The notes: generated by a model not told the origin, from the sequence alone. 28,859 nt of DNA from Larix sibirica (GCA_004151065.3 NWUY0300007671.1:58354-87212); one strand, 5' to 3'; shown: positions 10,401-20,623, counted from the first letter of the stretch. A program made the numbers and translations.

Positions 10401-12293
10401 GATTTAGATTTAATGTACTTGAAGCTGAGCTTTATTTTGTCTTTCAGGAAATTTAATAATCAGGCCCTGTTCTCATATATATTAATATATCTCACCATCT
10501 TCAGGTATTGAAGGAATCACTTGGTAAACAGGAGGAGCTTATTGAAATGATGGAGCAAATGAAGGAAACTCAATTTCGTGTAAGTTCTTTTCTTGGTATG
10601 GAGAAACTCTTTCGGCTTGGATCTCACAAGTTACAACCAAGGGGTATCTATATCATCAAAATCATCTATGATTTGCACTAGGCCTCAGTCGGATTGATAT
10701 AATTGACCACCCATATCTTCTGTCTGATTTTGTTTTGTTTCTTCTCTTCTTCCAAATACCTTGATCCCATTCTCAATTTAAGATTACAATATCTTCCAGA
10801 ACTCTCTTTTTCATTTGTCATGTTGACACTTCTCCGTCCTGATTATATTCATAAAACTATTCTTTCCTTGTATCATTCTCTCTAGGAATGGGTATGTATT
10901 AGTGAAGTCTAGTTCTCCCTCCGCAATCTTCTCATTGAAACTCTTTCTGTCACTGATACTCTCCTTGGGGGATGCTTGTTCTGCATTCCCCAAATCTACA
11001 GCATTATTTTCCAGTGATAGACCTTGAATACTTTCCACATTCACCGTTGCTATTTTTCCAAAGCAAGATCACGTCAGAAACATTTTTGTGTTCATCTTGT
11101 CAGCTCCATTATGTTCTAATTATTTCTAGTAAGCATCTATTAGAATGTATACTGATAGCAATATGTACCTAAAGGTGGAATCTCTTCATGAGGTCTTCCA
11201 CTGTGGTTTGATTCCACACATATTATGTCACATAGCAGCCTTGTAAATTTCCGACTGAAAAAATCGTATTGTGTACATTCCCGAACTCACTGATCACGGT
11301 ATCAGCCCATAATGTGAAAATATATTTTGGTGAGGAGCCAGGAACAAGATTCTTTCTAGCAATCTACTATTAGATGGTCACCATCATACTGATGATTGAC
11401 TAGGAAAATACATTTTGAATATTCTAACAAGGTGCTATTAGATGGTACTGATGGCCACATCTGTACCTGAAGGGTACGTTATGGTGCACTTTGACTTCCC
11501 TTTATGCTTGTAAATATCTCTGGTGGATATGAACTTGTCACATCATCACTTAATGTTGGCATCTACCCAAAATATTGGTAAATTTGGGAAAGGAACCAAG
11601 TACAGATTTGAATACAAGAATCTATTCCTTCATAAACAATCATGAAGTCTCCCAAATCCAGGGCCATCCATCCATTATTTTCATTGGTATCAAACAGAAC
11701 CACAGAAATCCCTTTAAAACAAAACTTCAAAGAGATATTACCTGCAGAAGTCCCTTTGTAACAAAACTACAAGACATGTTACCTGCAGAACATTCTAGTA
11801 CTTGATATCTAACCCATTGAACCTGCAAATCGGGACCCTCTTTAAAAAATACTCATGGGCCACTGTAATGCTGCTAGCCTTGACTTCCAAAACTGGGGAG
11901 GTTGTCGCTTTATGACAAAACAACACTTTCCTAGGATATGTTTATGTGATTTCTCCCTAGCGGCAGCATCTGCTTTGAAATGAACGGTGCCAACCTCATC
12001 TTTGAGTTAATGTCCAAGTGGCACCCTTTCCTGCATTGCCCTCACTGCACAGTGACCTGAGCATTTTTGCAGGAAGTTGGACAACTTATATTTCCAGAGC
12101 GCGTACAATTTGAGAGCCTTGCGGCTGCCACTTGATGCTCAGTTCAACAATGCAGCACCTTCCTTAAATATTAACTCCAAATTTTGTGTAATTTTTCAAA
12201 GAGGATGTGCTAATGCTGTGTTAGGCTGGAATCTTTCTGCTGCTGTTTGACTGTTAAATGTTGTTCTTGCAGAAAAGGAGATTTTGTTGGTGA
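1436..12293 (+). CDS. SFH: Sec14-like phosphatidylinositol transfer protein with nodulin-type C-terminus (SFH family), 5' exons missing
   Basis: Exons: 1436-1702, 1945-2022, 2209-2310, 2438-2487, 2631-2730, 2922-3014, 3175-3288, 7953-8082, 9976-10385, 10505-10579, 12273-12293. All introns are GT-AG. The exons sum to 1440 nt and stay in one frame to TGA at 12291-12293. Residues 1-200 are the lipid-binding CRAL-TRIO lobe ([66 protein letters not shown]). Residues 235-250 are an acidic Ser/Thr linker ([11 protein letters not shown]). Residues about 326-348 form a hydrophobic segment, and about 394-472 a coiled coil. The tail is KRRFCW, the basic/aromatic ending typical of this family. Family role: exchange of phosphatidylinositol and phosphatidylcholine to support phosphoinositide synthesis during polarised membrane growth. 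Family members are usually about 550-640 residues; the CRAL-TRIO N-terminal helices and the start codon are missing. Upstream lies copy A, not the expected exons. The first codon (GAT) is phase 0, so an upstream exon is required. It is either a 3' gene part or the second half of a doubled gene. Confidence 0.88.
4975..5160 (+). repeat. Candidate tRNA-derived SINE
   Basis: TGGCAAAGCTGG at 4994-5005 fits the RNA polymerase III A-box consensus. AGTTTGAAACCC at 5028-5039 is close to the B box (GGTTCRANNCC). Start-to-start spacing is 34 bp, somewhat shorter than in tRNA genes but within the range of plant SINE heads. No cloverleaf folds convincingly, and no clear poly(A) tail or target duplication was found. 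This rests on two short motifs only. Confidence 0.3.
6241..6294. repeat. Nested imperfect hairpin in the large intron
   Basis: CTCCCAG (6246-6252) pairs with CTGGGAG (6279-6285). Inside it TCCCA (6253-6257) pairs with TGGGA (6268-6272), leaving a 6-nt bulge on one side. The outer TGTC (6241-6244) and GACA (6291-6294) are also complementary. The surroundings look like decayed retroelement sequence, so it may be a remnant of a longer repeat. No function is assigned. Confidence 0.35.
8083..9975 (+). other. 1.9-kb intron of the SFH gene
   Basis: It lies between GGTATTG at 8082-8088 and the acceptor CTGCAG ending at 9975. The donor exon leaves one G and the next exon supplies AT to complete an Asp codon. 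I see no conserved frame, repeat or RNA gene in it; the short open frames here are chance. Confidence 0.75.
10336..11620 (+). repeat. Copy B of the intragenic segmental duplication
   Basis: This stretch aligns with 1-1270. It comprises the last 50 nt of exon 9, the intron after it, exon 10 and about the first kilobase of the last intron. Beyond 11620 copy B continues into its own terminal exon, whereas copy A jumps to the intron before the Sec14 exon. The copied unit therefore runs from an intron upstream of 1436 to a point in the last intron. Confidence 0.9.
12073..12135 (+). other. Possible alternative terminal exon of the SFH gene
   Basis: Behind a pyrimidine-rich acceptor (TTTTTGCAG ending at 12072), an in-phase frame gives [20 protein letters not shown] and then TGA at 12133-12135. 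If used instead of 12273-12293 it would replace the conserved KRRFCW tail with an unrelated 20-residue end. The 12273 exon matches the family ending, so it is preferred. This one is a splice prediction by eye and could be chance. Confidence 0.3.
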
Positions 12294-13439
12294 AGCAGAT
12301 TCTCTGAACCACAGTAGCTGGTGGAAATAGTATCTGGTGTTTGATTTAAATGGCTTTTGCCCTTGTTTTAGTGCTCACAATAGTTTTCCAGCTTGATGAT
12401 TTCGAAGTCACTATATTGACTTGAGAAGAGCAAGCTGTGATTGGACTTTGGAATGTGTGTGCGAGGTTTTTGGAATGTTTCTAAGTTAAAAATGGTTATT
12501 CTTTGGGGAGTGTATGCTCTGCACGAGATTGGACAAGTTGACGAGGACAAATTGTGGAGTTTCCTCATATAATAGTATGGTGTATGTTCAGTATGTCCAG
12601 TCTCCATGAATTAAGCAAGTGGACCCAATCAAGCTGAAAATCCTCGTCATTGAACAGGACAGATATCAAAGTGAGGAAGTCATAAAACAGGTAACGAAGG
12701 CAGATCAGGAGCTCCTCAACGATTTTTTGTATCAACCACTTGAACTGGTTGCATGGTCCGATGCATTCACGAAAAGAATCGGGGTTGATATTGATAGAGA
12801 GATTGAGCCAAAGATGCTTGTGTCAAATTCCAGTTTGAGAAATTAAAGGATGACTGAATGGCGAAGATCAAATATTTACAAGCTCAGTTGAAGAAATTCC
12901 ACGAAGGAACTGACTAAGATTGTTTTAGTTTATTTTATCTTTTGTATATTATGTTGTAAGAAACAGACAGTTGTCATTTTTTTGTTAGTTACTAAATTTA
13001 GTTGTCCATTGGCTCGAGGCTATATAAACAAATTTTTATGAAGCCGAAGAGGGGGTTGGTGGGCAACCCTTTCATCTTATATTTTTGTACACTACTGTAT
13101 GGATTGGGTGAAAGATGAAGTTCGGTGTAAACTTTGGAAGCAATTTTTAATACTGTAATGTTGCAGACTTTTCTTCAATTCTCCGGGTGATATGATAAAC
13201 GCTGTTTTTCATATTAATGCAATTTAGAATTATTTCCTTATTACTCATTGTGACTGCACTGTTCAGTCGTACAGTTATTTATATTTAAGATTATAAGAAT
13301 ATGTATGATTTTTGCAGCAATTAATTGTTGTTTTATGTTGCTATGTATTTTGATACTTATTTGCCCAATGCTAGGATTTATTTTCTCAAATTGGGGGTAT
13401 GTATTGAAACCTGTAACTTAACATTGTTCCTAAAAGAAA
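12294..13439 (+). other. 3' UTR and intergenic sequence
   Basis: This follows the SFH stop codon. The first few hundred bases are probably 3' UTR; I do not call a polyadenylation site because no AATAAA-type signal stands out. After 12930 the sequence is AT-rich without recognised genes. The only coding-like patch is 12619-12846. Confidence 0.5.
12619..12846 (+). pseudogene. Orphan open frame, unrecognised, probably a gene fragment
   Basis: The open stretch begins at a GTG, not an ATG, and reads VDPIKLKILVIEQDRYQSEE onward for about 75 codons to TAA at 12844-12846. In other frames just downstream (12850-12917) a Lys/Glu/Leu-rich, coiled-coil-like stretch continues (MAKIKYLQAQLKKF). Its composition is more protein-like than the surroundings. 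I do not recognise the family. It may be an exon of another gene or a retroelement relic. It could also be part of the long 3' UTR by chance. Confidence 0.25.
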
Positions 13440-13519
13440 TCGAATGCACATACAATATTGATAGAGTTATAAAAAAATAATTCGAATGCACATACAATAT
13501 TGATAGAGTTATAAAAAAA
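13440..13519. repeat. Perfect 38-bp direct repeat, two copies
   Basis: TCGAATGCACATACAATATT begins each copy and each ends in a run of seven A. Copies are at 13440-13477 and 13482-13519, separated by TAAT (period 42 bp). The copies are identical, so the duplication is recent or was maintained by slippage. Confidence 0.9.
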
Positions 13520-14221
13520 GTAATTGTTTGCTTTCATATGTTGTGTCCTTGTTAGTTTATTTTTTAGTTGAAACGAGTGCACTATTTCATTAGTTTTAAC
13601 AATAATATATTTCGATCTATGCATCCTATTAGTTAAGAGTTTTTCTCCCAATCAAGATAGTTTAAGTTTTATATATTTTTCTGCTTTAGGATCATTCTTA
13701 GAATAGACTCAATAAGTTAAAAAGGAAAAATAATAAAATCTTTCAAGACAAAACCCTAAACCATTGCAACCATTGGTTCCTTAACCAGTGGGAGGCACCA
13801 TCCCAAATGTGATCAAGTCTAACTTGGGACCTGCGATAAGGTGTTTTCATTTACTGTTGATGTGGACATTTTGGCATGTCAACAAATTGACGATAGAAGG
13901 AGCTCCAACCAAGATGAATGGATAACTTCAATTTGACAATCTTATACAAGATCATTCATCCAGCCCGCAGTGACATTCTATGCGACTTCCTAATTCCCAA
14001 GGTCCTCGAGCTTGAATCGATCTTTACCCTCGGGTTGTTGTTACACCTCATTTTGTCACTTGCAGTCTTTATGACCTATTACCATGAAGACCTTGCTCCC
14101 TCAACAGGTCAGAACACTGGGTGTTGTGGTTTCTCAGCATCTATATCACCCTGAGAACCTTTCATGTTACCTAGACCCTGAAATCCAACTCACAACCCAT
14201 GTCCTTGAGCCTTGAAGAGAC
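13520..14221. other. Intergenic or element 5' flank without recognised features
   Basis: An open frame at 13918-14154 exists, but it has no recognisable domain and reads as chance or as leader sequence of the following retroelement. No LTR end, tRNA-type primer binding site or promoter could be supported. Confidence 0.4.
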
Positions 14222-14417
14222 ATTTTCGCGCCGTGACAGTGAGACAAGGAGTGATTTTCGCGCCTCATCAGTGTCTCAATGAGCGAAAATATTCTTATTT
14301 TCGCGCCTCATCAGTGTCTCAATGGCCTAAAATATTCTTATTTTCGTGCTCTCCCTTCTTAGCAAGGCACGATAATGGCCCTTTTTCGCGTTTTGTCCTC
14401 TTCTGGAGGCGCGAAAA
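14222..14417. repeat. 43-bp tandem repeat with TTTTCGCGCC motifs
   Basis: Two nearly identical 43-bp units (14254-14296, 14297-14339) are followed by a decayed third that starts at 14340. A related partial unit precedes them at 14222. TTTTCGCGCC occurs at 14223-14232, 14255-14264 and 14298-14307. TTTTCGCG occurs at 14383-14390, and the inverted form GGCGCGAAAA at 14408-14417. GCGAAAAT/ATTTTCGC (14283-14290 and 14297-14304) forms a perfect 8-bp inverted repeat with a 6-nt loop. The motif matches the E2F consensus TTTSGCGC. It lies upstream of the gag region and may be part of the element's 5' leader. Confidence 0.8.
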
Positions 14418-15049
14418 TGTTGATTGGGAGTTGTTTCCTTGAATTTTGGATCTTATCTTTCGAGTGATTTTGATGGGATTAGCTTATCCTTCGAATCTTG
14501 CTGCAAGACAAACTTCAAGAGAAGGTAATGCATCTACCTTTTATGTTTGTTTCTTTCCATTGATAACATATTCATAGATCTTTAGAGAATGTCAAAATCC
14601 ATTTCTTAGTTTTCTTTCTTGAATCTTGTTGCTAGGGAACTCTTTATGTCCAAGTAGAATTGATTCTATCCGTAGAAGAAATTCTTGTCACAGTTACTCC
14701 AGTTCTAATCCCTCTACAATTTCTCAACAAGCGAAGTAGGTCCCAACAACATACACCCACTCACTCTTAGTTGTTAGTTGGTTCACCTAGTATCCCGCAA
14801 CTACTTCAACCATTCCAGCTTGTGCCCTGAGATTTAGGGAGAGAGTTAGGTCTTTCCTCGATACCACTCATGAAATTATATCCCGATTGTCGCATCTCCT
14901 CTTCAGGATCAATTGATTCTACAAAATATTAAACACGAAAAAATTGCAACATAGAATGGTAGCAAAGATCCTCCTAGCCTTCTTGTTTCACCTCTCGATT
15001 CTTCACCATCTACTCCAGAGGCTAGTTCTCCAAAAGACAAACACTGAGG

Positions 15050-15835
15050 AATTCGGGAGGAAACATGGTCGCAACAAACACTAACATAAACTAGCGATGG
15101 AAATTAAAAGATGCAATAGTTGTGCTGGGGGATGTACATCCACTCTCGAAATACCCTAAGAAGCCTCTCTTAGAATTCAATCCAGACTAGAAGGACTCTG
15201 CCAAAGATCATATAATGAAATTTTTTATGGCAATTAACCTCTTGAATGTAGAACATGAAGATGTGGTATGTAGAATATTCACATGTACCTTCACAGGGTG
15301 TGTTATTGCATGGCAAAAATCCCCAAGGCTGCAATCCATTAAAAAGTGGGATGATTTAGAGAAAGCATTCTTAGACAAGTGCACAAAAGATAAAAGCCCC
15401 ACCAAATTAGTTCTTGAACTATCAGGGATTAAAATGGAGCCCAAAGAGAAGATAAAAGACTTCAACCAAAAGTTTTTAACCCTGTTAAATAAAATTCTTG
15501 ATACTTCAAAACCAATAGTCGACATCTCGATTGAATTCTTCTCGGCTGCATTGCCAACCACAATATATATGTTTGTTAAGTGAGGTGGAAATAAAACCCT
15601 AGATGAAAACTTCAAAGTAGCTGTGAAAGTAGAACGAGATATGTTGAGCCAGGAGGGAAATCCAGGGGGAGATGAAGGGTTTGGTCCAACTTCCTATAGG
15701 AAAAATAATTCTCAAAATAAGAGCAACATTGAACCCAAGGAGAATGATCCCAAAGATCTGAAAGGCTTACAAATATTAATCAAGAGATTCACCAATGAAT
15801 TCATTGATCTCAGGAGGAAAATGGGTGAGAAGTGA
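15050..15835 (+). pseudogene. Gypsy gag remnant
   Basis: The central open stretch 15215-15583 has the retrotransposon gag pattern: a conserved Trp after a hydrophobic run (VIAWQKSP), then IKKWDDLEKAFLDKC, then a region rich in Lys and Glu. A TGA at 15581-15583 separates it from a downstream stretch (15623-15835) that is Lys/Asn-rich and ends in LRRKMGEK before another TGA. Upstream, 15050-15214 gives gag-like residues with a stop near 15188. Family role: the structural capsid of the virus-like particle. The two TGA codons could each derive from CGA by a C-to-T change. Confidence 0.75.
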
Positions 15836-15913
15836 CCACCTAGGAACTATTATAGACCATCCTATAAAAAGGATTTTCCTCCAGATAATAAAACAACACC
15901 ACCAATTAAAGGA

Positions 15914-16324
15914 ATGAATCGTGAAGACCCATTTTTAAATATGCTCAGAAATGCCAATGTTGATAACCCATCAGATCACCATGACGAAGGGGTAGAACAA
16001 CTCCAAGAAGATACAGAAGAAGAGGGCCCAAGTAATAAAGAAATTCCCAAGCATCATATTGATGTCTTTTGGTATTTTTCTCACACTGGAAGAGAGGATG
16101 ATGATGAAGACATTAAAGGAATCCATACCTATCAAACACAAAGAAAAGGCCAACTTATCAATAAGGATTCATCGTCGACTTCCAACCCGATGAATAAAAA
16201 TCCTACCATATATAGGTCTAGCCTTGTTACGACAAAGCCCTCTCTTCAACTGGATTATGATGTTTTAGAAGATCTTAAGATGGTGAAAACAAGCCTTTCA
16301 TTATACAAAGTACTTAACTCTTGA
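15914..16324 (+). pseudogene. Gypsy gag-protease linker region
   Basis: An acidic open stretch (VEQLQEDTEEEGPS, then GREDDDEDIK) ends in a Leu/Asp-rich segment (LDYDVLEDLKMVKTSLSLYK) that stands just before the protease in this group of plant gypsy elements. It overlaps the next frame at 16321 by a few bases. No catalytic motif is present. Confidence 0.6.
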
Positions 16325-16851
16325 TGGTACAACAAGATCTTATTTGCACGCTTAAAAAGTCATGTGAAAAAAGAAGCAAAGGGATCAACATAGAAGAAAA
16401 CACTGGGAGTGTCAAGAACATCGATTCAAGAAAGGCCAATACCAAGGAATGCTCGAGCGTTAATGCCGCTCTCATTGGGAAAAAGTCTTCCTCTAACACT
16501 CCCCCGTTCCTCTTAACCTTCAAAATTTTTAATGGGAATGTTCATAACTGTATGGTGGATTCAGATGCATCTTCCAATGTAATGTCGTACCGAGTATGTC
16601 TGAAACTCAATGCAGAACCCAAACTGTGTGGCACTCAGATTGTCCAATTGGACCAATCCACTGTCAAAGTCTACGGGGAATTAAAAAACATTCTTATACA
16701 ATTGCATTCGAATCCCAAAGACCACCAAATCATTGATATAATTGTAGTGGACATCCCTGAAGCCTATAGGTTGTTGCTTAGCAGATATTGGTCAGAGAAA
16801 TTAAACATGTGCTTGGGCCATCGACAGGTCTCATCTTTGGTTGCCATATGA
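16321..16851 (+). pseudogene. Gypsy aspartic protease remnant
   Basis: The catalytic loop reads VDSDASSNVM with the catalytic Asp at 16558-16560. The canonical form is D-S/T-G-A, so the invariant Gly has become Asp (codon GAT at 16564-16566). The C-terminal part (IIDIIVVDIPEAYRLLLSR) follows. Family role: polyprotein cleavage. The substitution predicts an inactive enzyme. The coding region shifts frame at about 16841 into the following segment. Confidence 0.75.
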
Positions 16852-17650
16852 CGAGAAAGAGAACCAAATTAAGGTAGAACGAGAAAGATACATGAAATAC
16901 ACAGTGACTAACATTGGTTCACCAAATGAGTATGTTAGGTTTAATAATATGGGGAATTATACTTTAGATACATTCTTTGGGAATTTCATAGCTGAGATCT
17001 CAACCTTAGCTGAAACTGATCAACAGTCTCAATTCCTGCAATGCACTCAGGTTGCTGACCCACAAAATTTAGCCTTCTGGAATACATGTGATGATTTGGA
17101 CCCTGAAATCTGGATGTTGTTCTTTGATGGGTCTAAATCAAAAGAAGGTTCATGTGCTGACTGCATCATGATTAACCCTCAAGGAGATAAAACATTGATT
17201 GCTTGTCGACTTGAATTTAAATGCACTAATAACATTGTAGAATATGAGGTACCCGTTCAAGGATTAAATAAGGAAATTGATATGAACGCCAATTTTTTTA
17301 AAGTATTTGGTGACTCATAGATTATTATCAAACAAGTATGAAATTCAATTCATTGTGTCTCTCGTCACCTTAAAAATTACCAGCTTGAGGTATGGAACTG
17401 GATTAATTCTTTTACTACTTTTAATATTGGCTCTATACCTCAATATCGTAACTCTGATATGGATATGCTCACAAATGTGGTTTCTAAATTAATCCCATTA
17501 GAGGGAATTCCTACTGACACATTTTTTGTTGAATTGCTTTTTGGACCCTCTATACCAAGTAACATGACAAATTGGAGGGTGTTTGATGATGAATAACAGA
17601 TTACCAATTTTCTCACCCTCCAAGACACCTTAAAGGACTCTGTCATTGAC
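16841..17650 (+). pseudogene. Upstream RNase H domain remnant (between protease and RT)
   Basis: WMLFFDGSKSKEGS carries the first catalytic Asp, NNIVEYE the Glu and VFGDS the next Asp, the signature of an RNase H fold. It resembles the plant/archaeal-type RNase H that some gypsy lineages carry besides their own. The frame is closed by TAG at 17318-17320 and, four codons later, TGA at 17336-17338. It continues past them (NSIHC) with further shifts. Its place upstream of the RT is unlike Tat/Ogre elements, where the additional RNase H lies after RT-RNase H. Confidence 0.7.
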
Positions 17651-17929
17651 GAACTATAACATGATGCATCTCTAAAGAGTCCAACTAATCTTAAAGATAT
17701 GAACAAGAAAGAAAAAGAGCATACCAAAAATCCTATTCCTAAACCCATGGTCAAGTTAGAGAAATAGTATGACCTCCAGGATAAATTTATGAAGTCAACG
17801 AAATACAATACCAATAGTTCTTCTATGAAGTACGGAGTCATGAACATCGGTATCGATGTGAACCCTTAGAATATCAATATCAGACTCAGTTGATCCCTAC
17901 AGGAAACGAGTGCACCATTCAGTTGTTCA

Positions 17930-18760
17930 AAGAGTACAAAGACGTGTTCACATGGATGTATGATGATCTAAAAACTTTCAACCCCAAGATTATGCAACAC
18001 GATATTCCACTTAAGCCAGATACCAAATCATTTCGGTAAAAGTTGCGCAGGATGCATCCTACTCTTGAGCCTCTGGTGAAAAAAGAATTGGACAAGATGC
18101 TCGCTACAAGGATGATTTTCCCGGTTCGACATATTGAGTGGGTAGCTAATCTAGTTCCTATTAGAAAGAAGAACGGGGATATAAGGTTGTGCATTGAATT
18201 TAGAAATTTAAACAAAGGATCCCATAAAGATAATTATCCAGTACCTCCCATGGAGCAAGTTTTACAAGCAGTTGCGGGGTAAAAAATGTTCTCTTTACTC
18301 GATGGTTTCTCAAGATATAATCAAGTCTTAGTTTCACCTGAGGATCAATATAAGACTGCGTTCAAAACCAAGTGGGGAGCATACGCCTACAAAAAAATTC
18401 CTTTCAAGTTAGTAAATGGGGGTTCCATCTTTCAAAGAGCTATGGATATAGCTTTCCGAGGACTAATCAACAAATCAATAGTAGTATATCTGGACGATGT
18501 AAATGTTTTCCCAAAATGAAAAGACCATGTCTCCACTCTTAGACAGATCTTCGATCGATGTTGAAAATATGGAATCTCACTAAATCCAAACAATTATGTA
18601 TTTGCATTCGAGGAAGGAAAACTACTGGGATTCATAGTATCCAAATCATAAATGAATATCGAACCCAAGAAGACAAATTCCATTGCTCAAAATGCCCCTC
18701 CAGACAACAAGAATTCCATGCAGTCGTTCTTGGGAAAGATCAACTTCATACGTAGGTTTG
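17930..18760 (+). pseudogene. Gypsy reverse transcriptase remnant
   Basis: Conserved blocks in order: WVANLVPIRKKNGDIRLCIE (from 18139), SLLDGFSRYNQ with the first catalytic Asp (from 18292), and VVYLDD with the catalytic pair intact at 18493-18498. Stops interrupt it at 18037-18039 (TAA), 18280-18282 (TAA) and shortly after YLDD at 18517-18519 (TGA). After another TGA the thumb and connection region continues in a different frame. All catalytic Asp residues survive, so the block is useful for classification even though the gene is dead. Confidence 0.85.
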
Positions 18761-18849
18761 TCTCAATTTTTCTCAGAGATAGTCAGACCTATGCAAGACA
18801 TGATTAAGAAGGACACTAATTTCAAATGGGGACCAAAAGAGAAAGAATC

Positions 18850-19340
18850 ATTTATGCAAATCAAGAAATCCATTGCCGAAGCCAGCCTTGGCAAGATCAA
18901 ACTTTTCAAAATATTTCATCCTATACACCTTTACTTTTAAAAATTTATGCGTTGTTGTACTCACTCAAAAAGATAAGGAACACAATGAAATCCCTATTGC
19001 ATTCATGAGTTTGGGTTTTCAAGGAGTTGAATTGAAATATCCCGAGATAGATAAACAAGCTTATGCCTTCTTCAAAGCAGTTAAACATTTTAGTCCATAC
19101 TTGTTAACAAACCGGACCAAATTCACAATACATTATTATGCAATAAGGAACATGCCTATACATAAGGACTTGGGAGAGAAAAGAGCTCATTGGATGACTA
19201 CACTCCAAGAATATGACCTGGAAATCAAACTTTTGAAGATCGTGAAAGGAAAAGGACTATGCAAGTTGGCCGTTGTAGTGCAATATCTCGAACACAGCAA
19301 TGAAAGAAGGGACAAAGAAGTATCCATGCTTGAAAGATAA
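18850..19340 (+). pseudogene. Gypsy RNase H remnant following the RT
   Basis: The stretch 18873-19340 contains VVLTQKDKEHNEIPIAFMS, YPEIDKQAYAFFKAVKHFSPY and LGEKRAHWMTTLQEYDLEI, the order found in the native RNase H of Ty3/gypsy polymerases. The N-terminal catalytic Asp segment is not recognisable after a frameshift at about 18873-18940. It ends at TAA 19338-19340. Confidence 0.75.
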
Positions 19341-19399
19341 GTGCTATATATCCTTGCCTCAACAAATTCATGGTACTATGGATTGAAATATTACCTCAC

Positions 19400-20623
19400 C
19401 CATGGAAGTGCTCCTAGATACCTAAATTCTCATAAGCCCAGGGCTCTCAGATTGAAGCCTGCACATTACTAATTAATTGGTGGCATCTTTTTCCGACGAA
19501 GTTAAGCTGATGTGTTGCTAAGGTGCCTTGAGTGACAAGAAGCAGACAAAGTTATCTTTGAACTACATGATGGACCACCTGGGGGACATTTCGAGGGTGA
19601 CACAACGACACATAAAATATTTCGACTAAGATATTACTAGCCTAATTTGTTCAAAGACTCATGCATATGCTTGAAAATGTGTAACATGCCAAAAGTCAAC
19701 ATGCAGAGAAAAGAAACCAACCTTTCCCCTACAACCAGTTACAATAGACAGTCCCTTTCACCAATGGGGATTGGACATTGTCGGGGAAATTAATCTTCAC
19801 TCATCACAACAACACAAGTACATCCTAATGACCATTGACTAATTCACATGTTGGACAAAGGCTATGCCACTCAAAGTCGTGAACAAAAATCAAGTGATAT
19901 CTTTCCTTGAAAATAACATTATAACTAGATTTGGCTTTCCCAACTCTTTGGTTTTTAATGATGCAACTTATTTTTCATCTTTAAAATTAACACAATTTTC
20001 ATTAGAAAAGGGGATCAATATTAAGTGTGCCTCCAACTACTATCCTCAAGGGAATGGGGTAGACGAATCTACAAAGAAAAACTTGATTTGTATCCTTAAG
20101 AAAACAATTAACCATCACCAAAGGAGCTGGCATAAAGCTCTCTTGGACGCCCTTTGGGCGAATAGGGTCACTCCAAAAGCCTCACTTGAAAACTCTCATT
20201 TTTTCTTGGTTTATGGAAAAGTAGTTATCTTAATACCAAATATTTTCTTACCATCCCGTCAATTGGCACAATCCATCAGCGAGATAGAATGCCCAATCAT
20301 GTAGAGAAGAATTGACATTATAATAAAACTTGAAGAAGAAAGGGAAAAGGCCAAACAAAAGTTCCATCAACACCAACAAATTGTTAAAAAATGGTTTGAT
20401 AAACACTATGTTAGTGATAGGGAATTCTAGTTCGAGGACTTGTTTTAAGATGGGATGAAGCACATGAGGTAAAGGTAAATATACCAAGTTTCAACCGCTT
20501 TGGTTAGGACCCTTTCAAATCTAAGAAAAATTATGGTAGAATACTTTCCGCCTCAAAAATATTCAAGGGGGAGTGGAAGATCGCCTTGTCAATAGGAAGA
20601 TCCTAAAAAAATACTTTGCTTAA
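19400..20623 (+). pseudogene. Gypsy integrase remnant
   Basis: The N-terminal part (GGHFEG near 19579 and two Cys of the HHCC zinc site near 19671-19689) is broken by several stops. The core has GLDIVGEI (first Asp, in another frame near 19770), then the open stretch 19864-20304 with FNDATYFSS and YYPQGNGVDESTKKN, which contains the catalytic Glu. At the second Asp position the codon is AAT (Asn, 19957-19959) followed by Asp, the reverse of the usual Asp-Asn. The C-terminal part ends VNRKILKKYFA at TAA 20621-20623. No chromodomain was seen. Confidence 0.8.

Noticed and set aside
11575-11805. Open frame of 76 codons in the last SFH intron
   Set aside because: It has no domain, lies in intron sequence and is not kept in copy A.
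13918-14442. Two open frames upstream of the gag remnant
   Set aside because: No known domain; the second runs through the 43-bp tandem repeat, so its coding look comes from the repeat.
14960-14975. ATGGTAGCAAAGATC as a possible primer binding site
   Set aside because: It differs from the usual initiator-Met tRNA complement at several positions and no LTR end precedes it.
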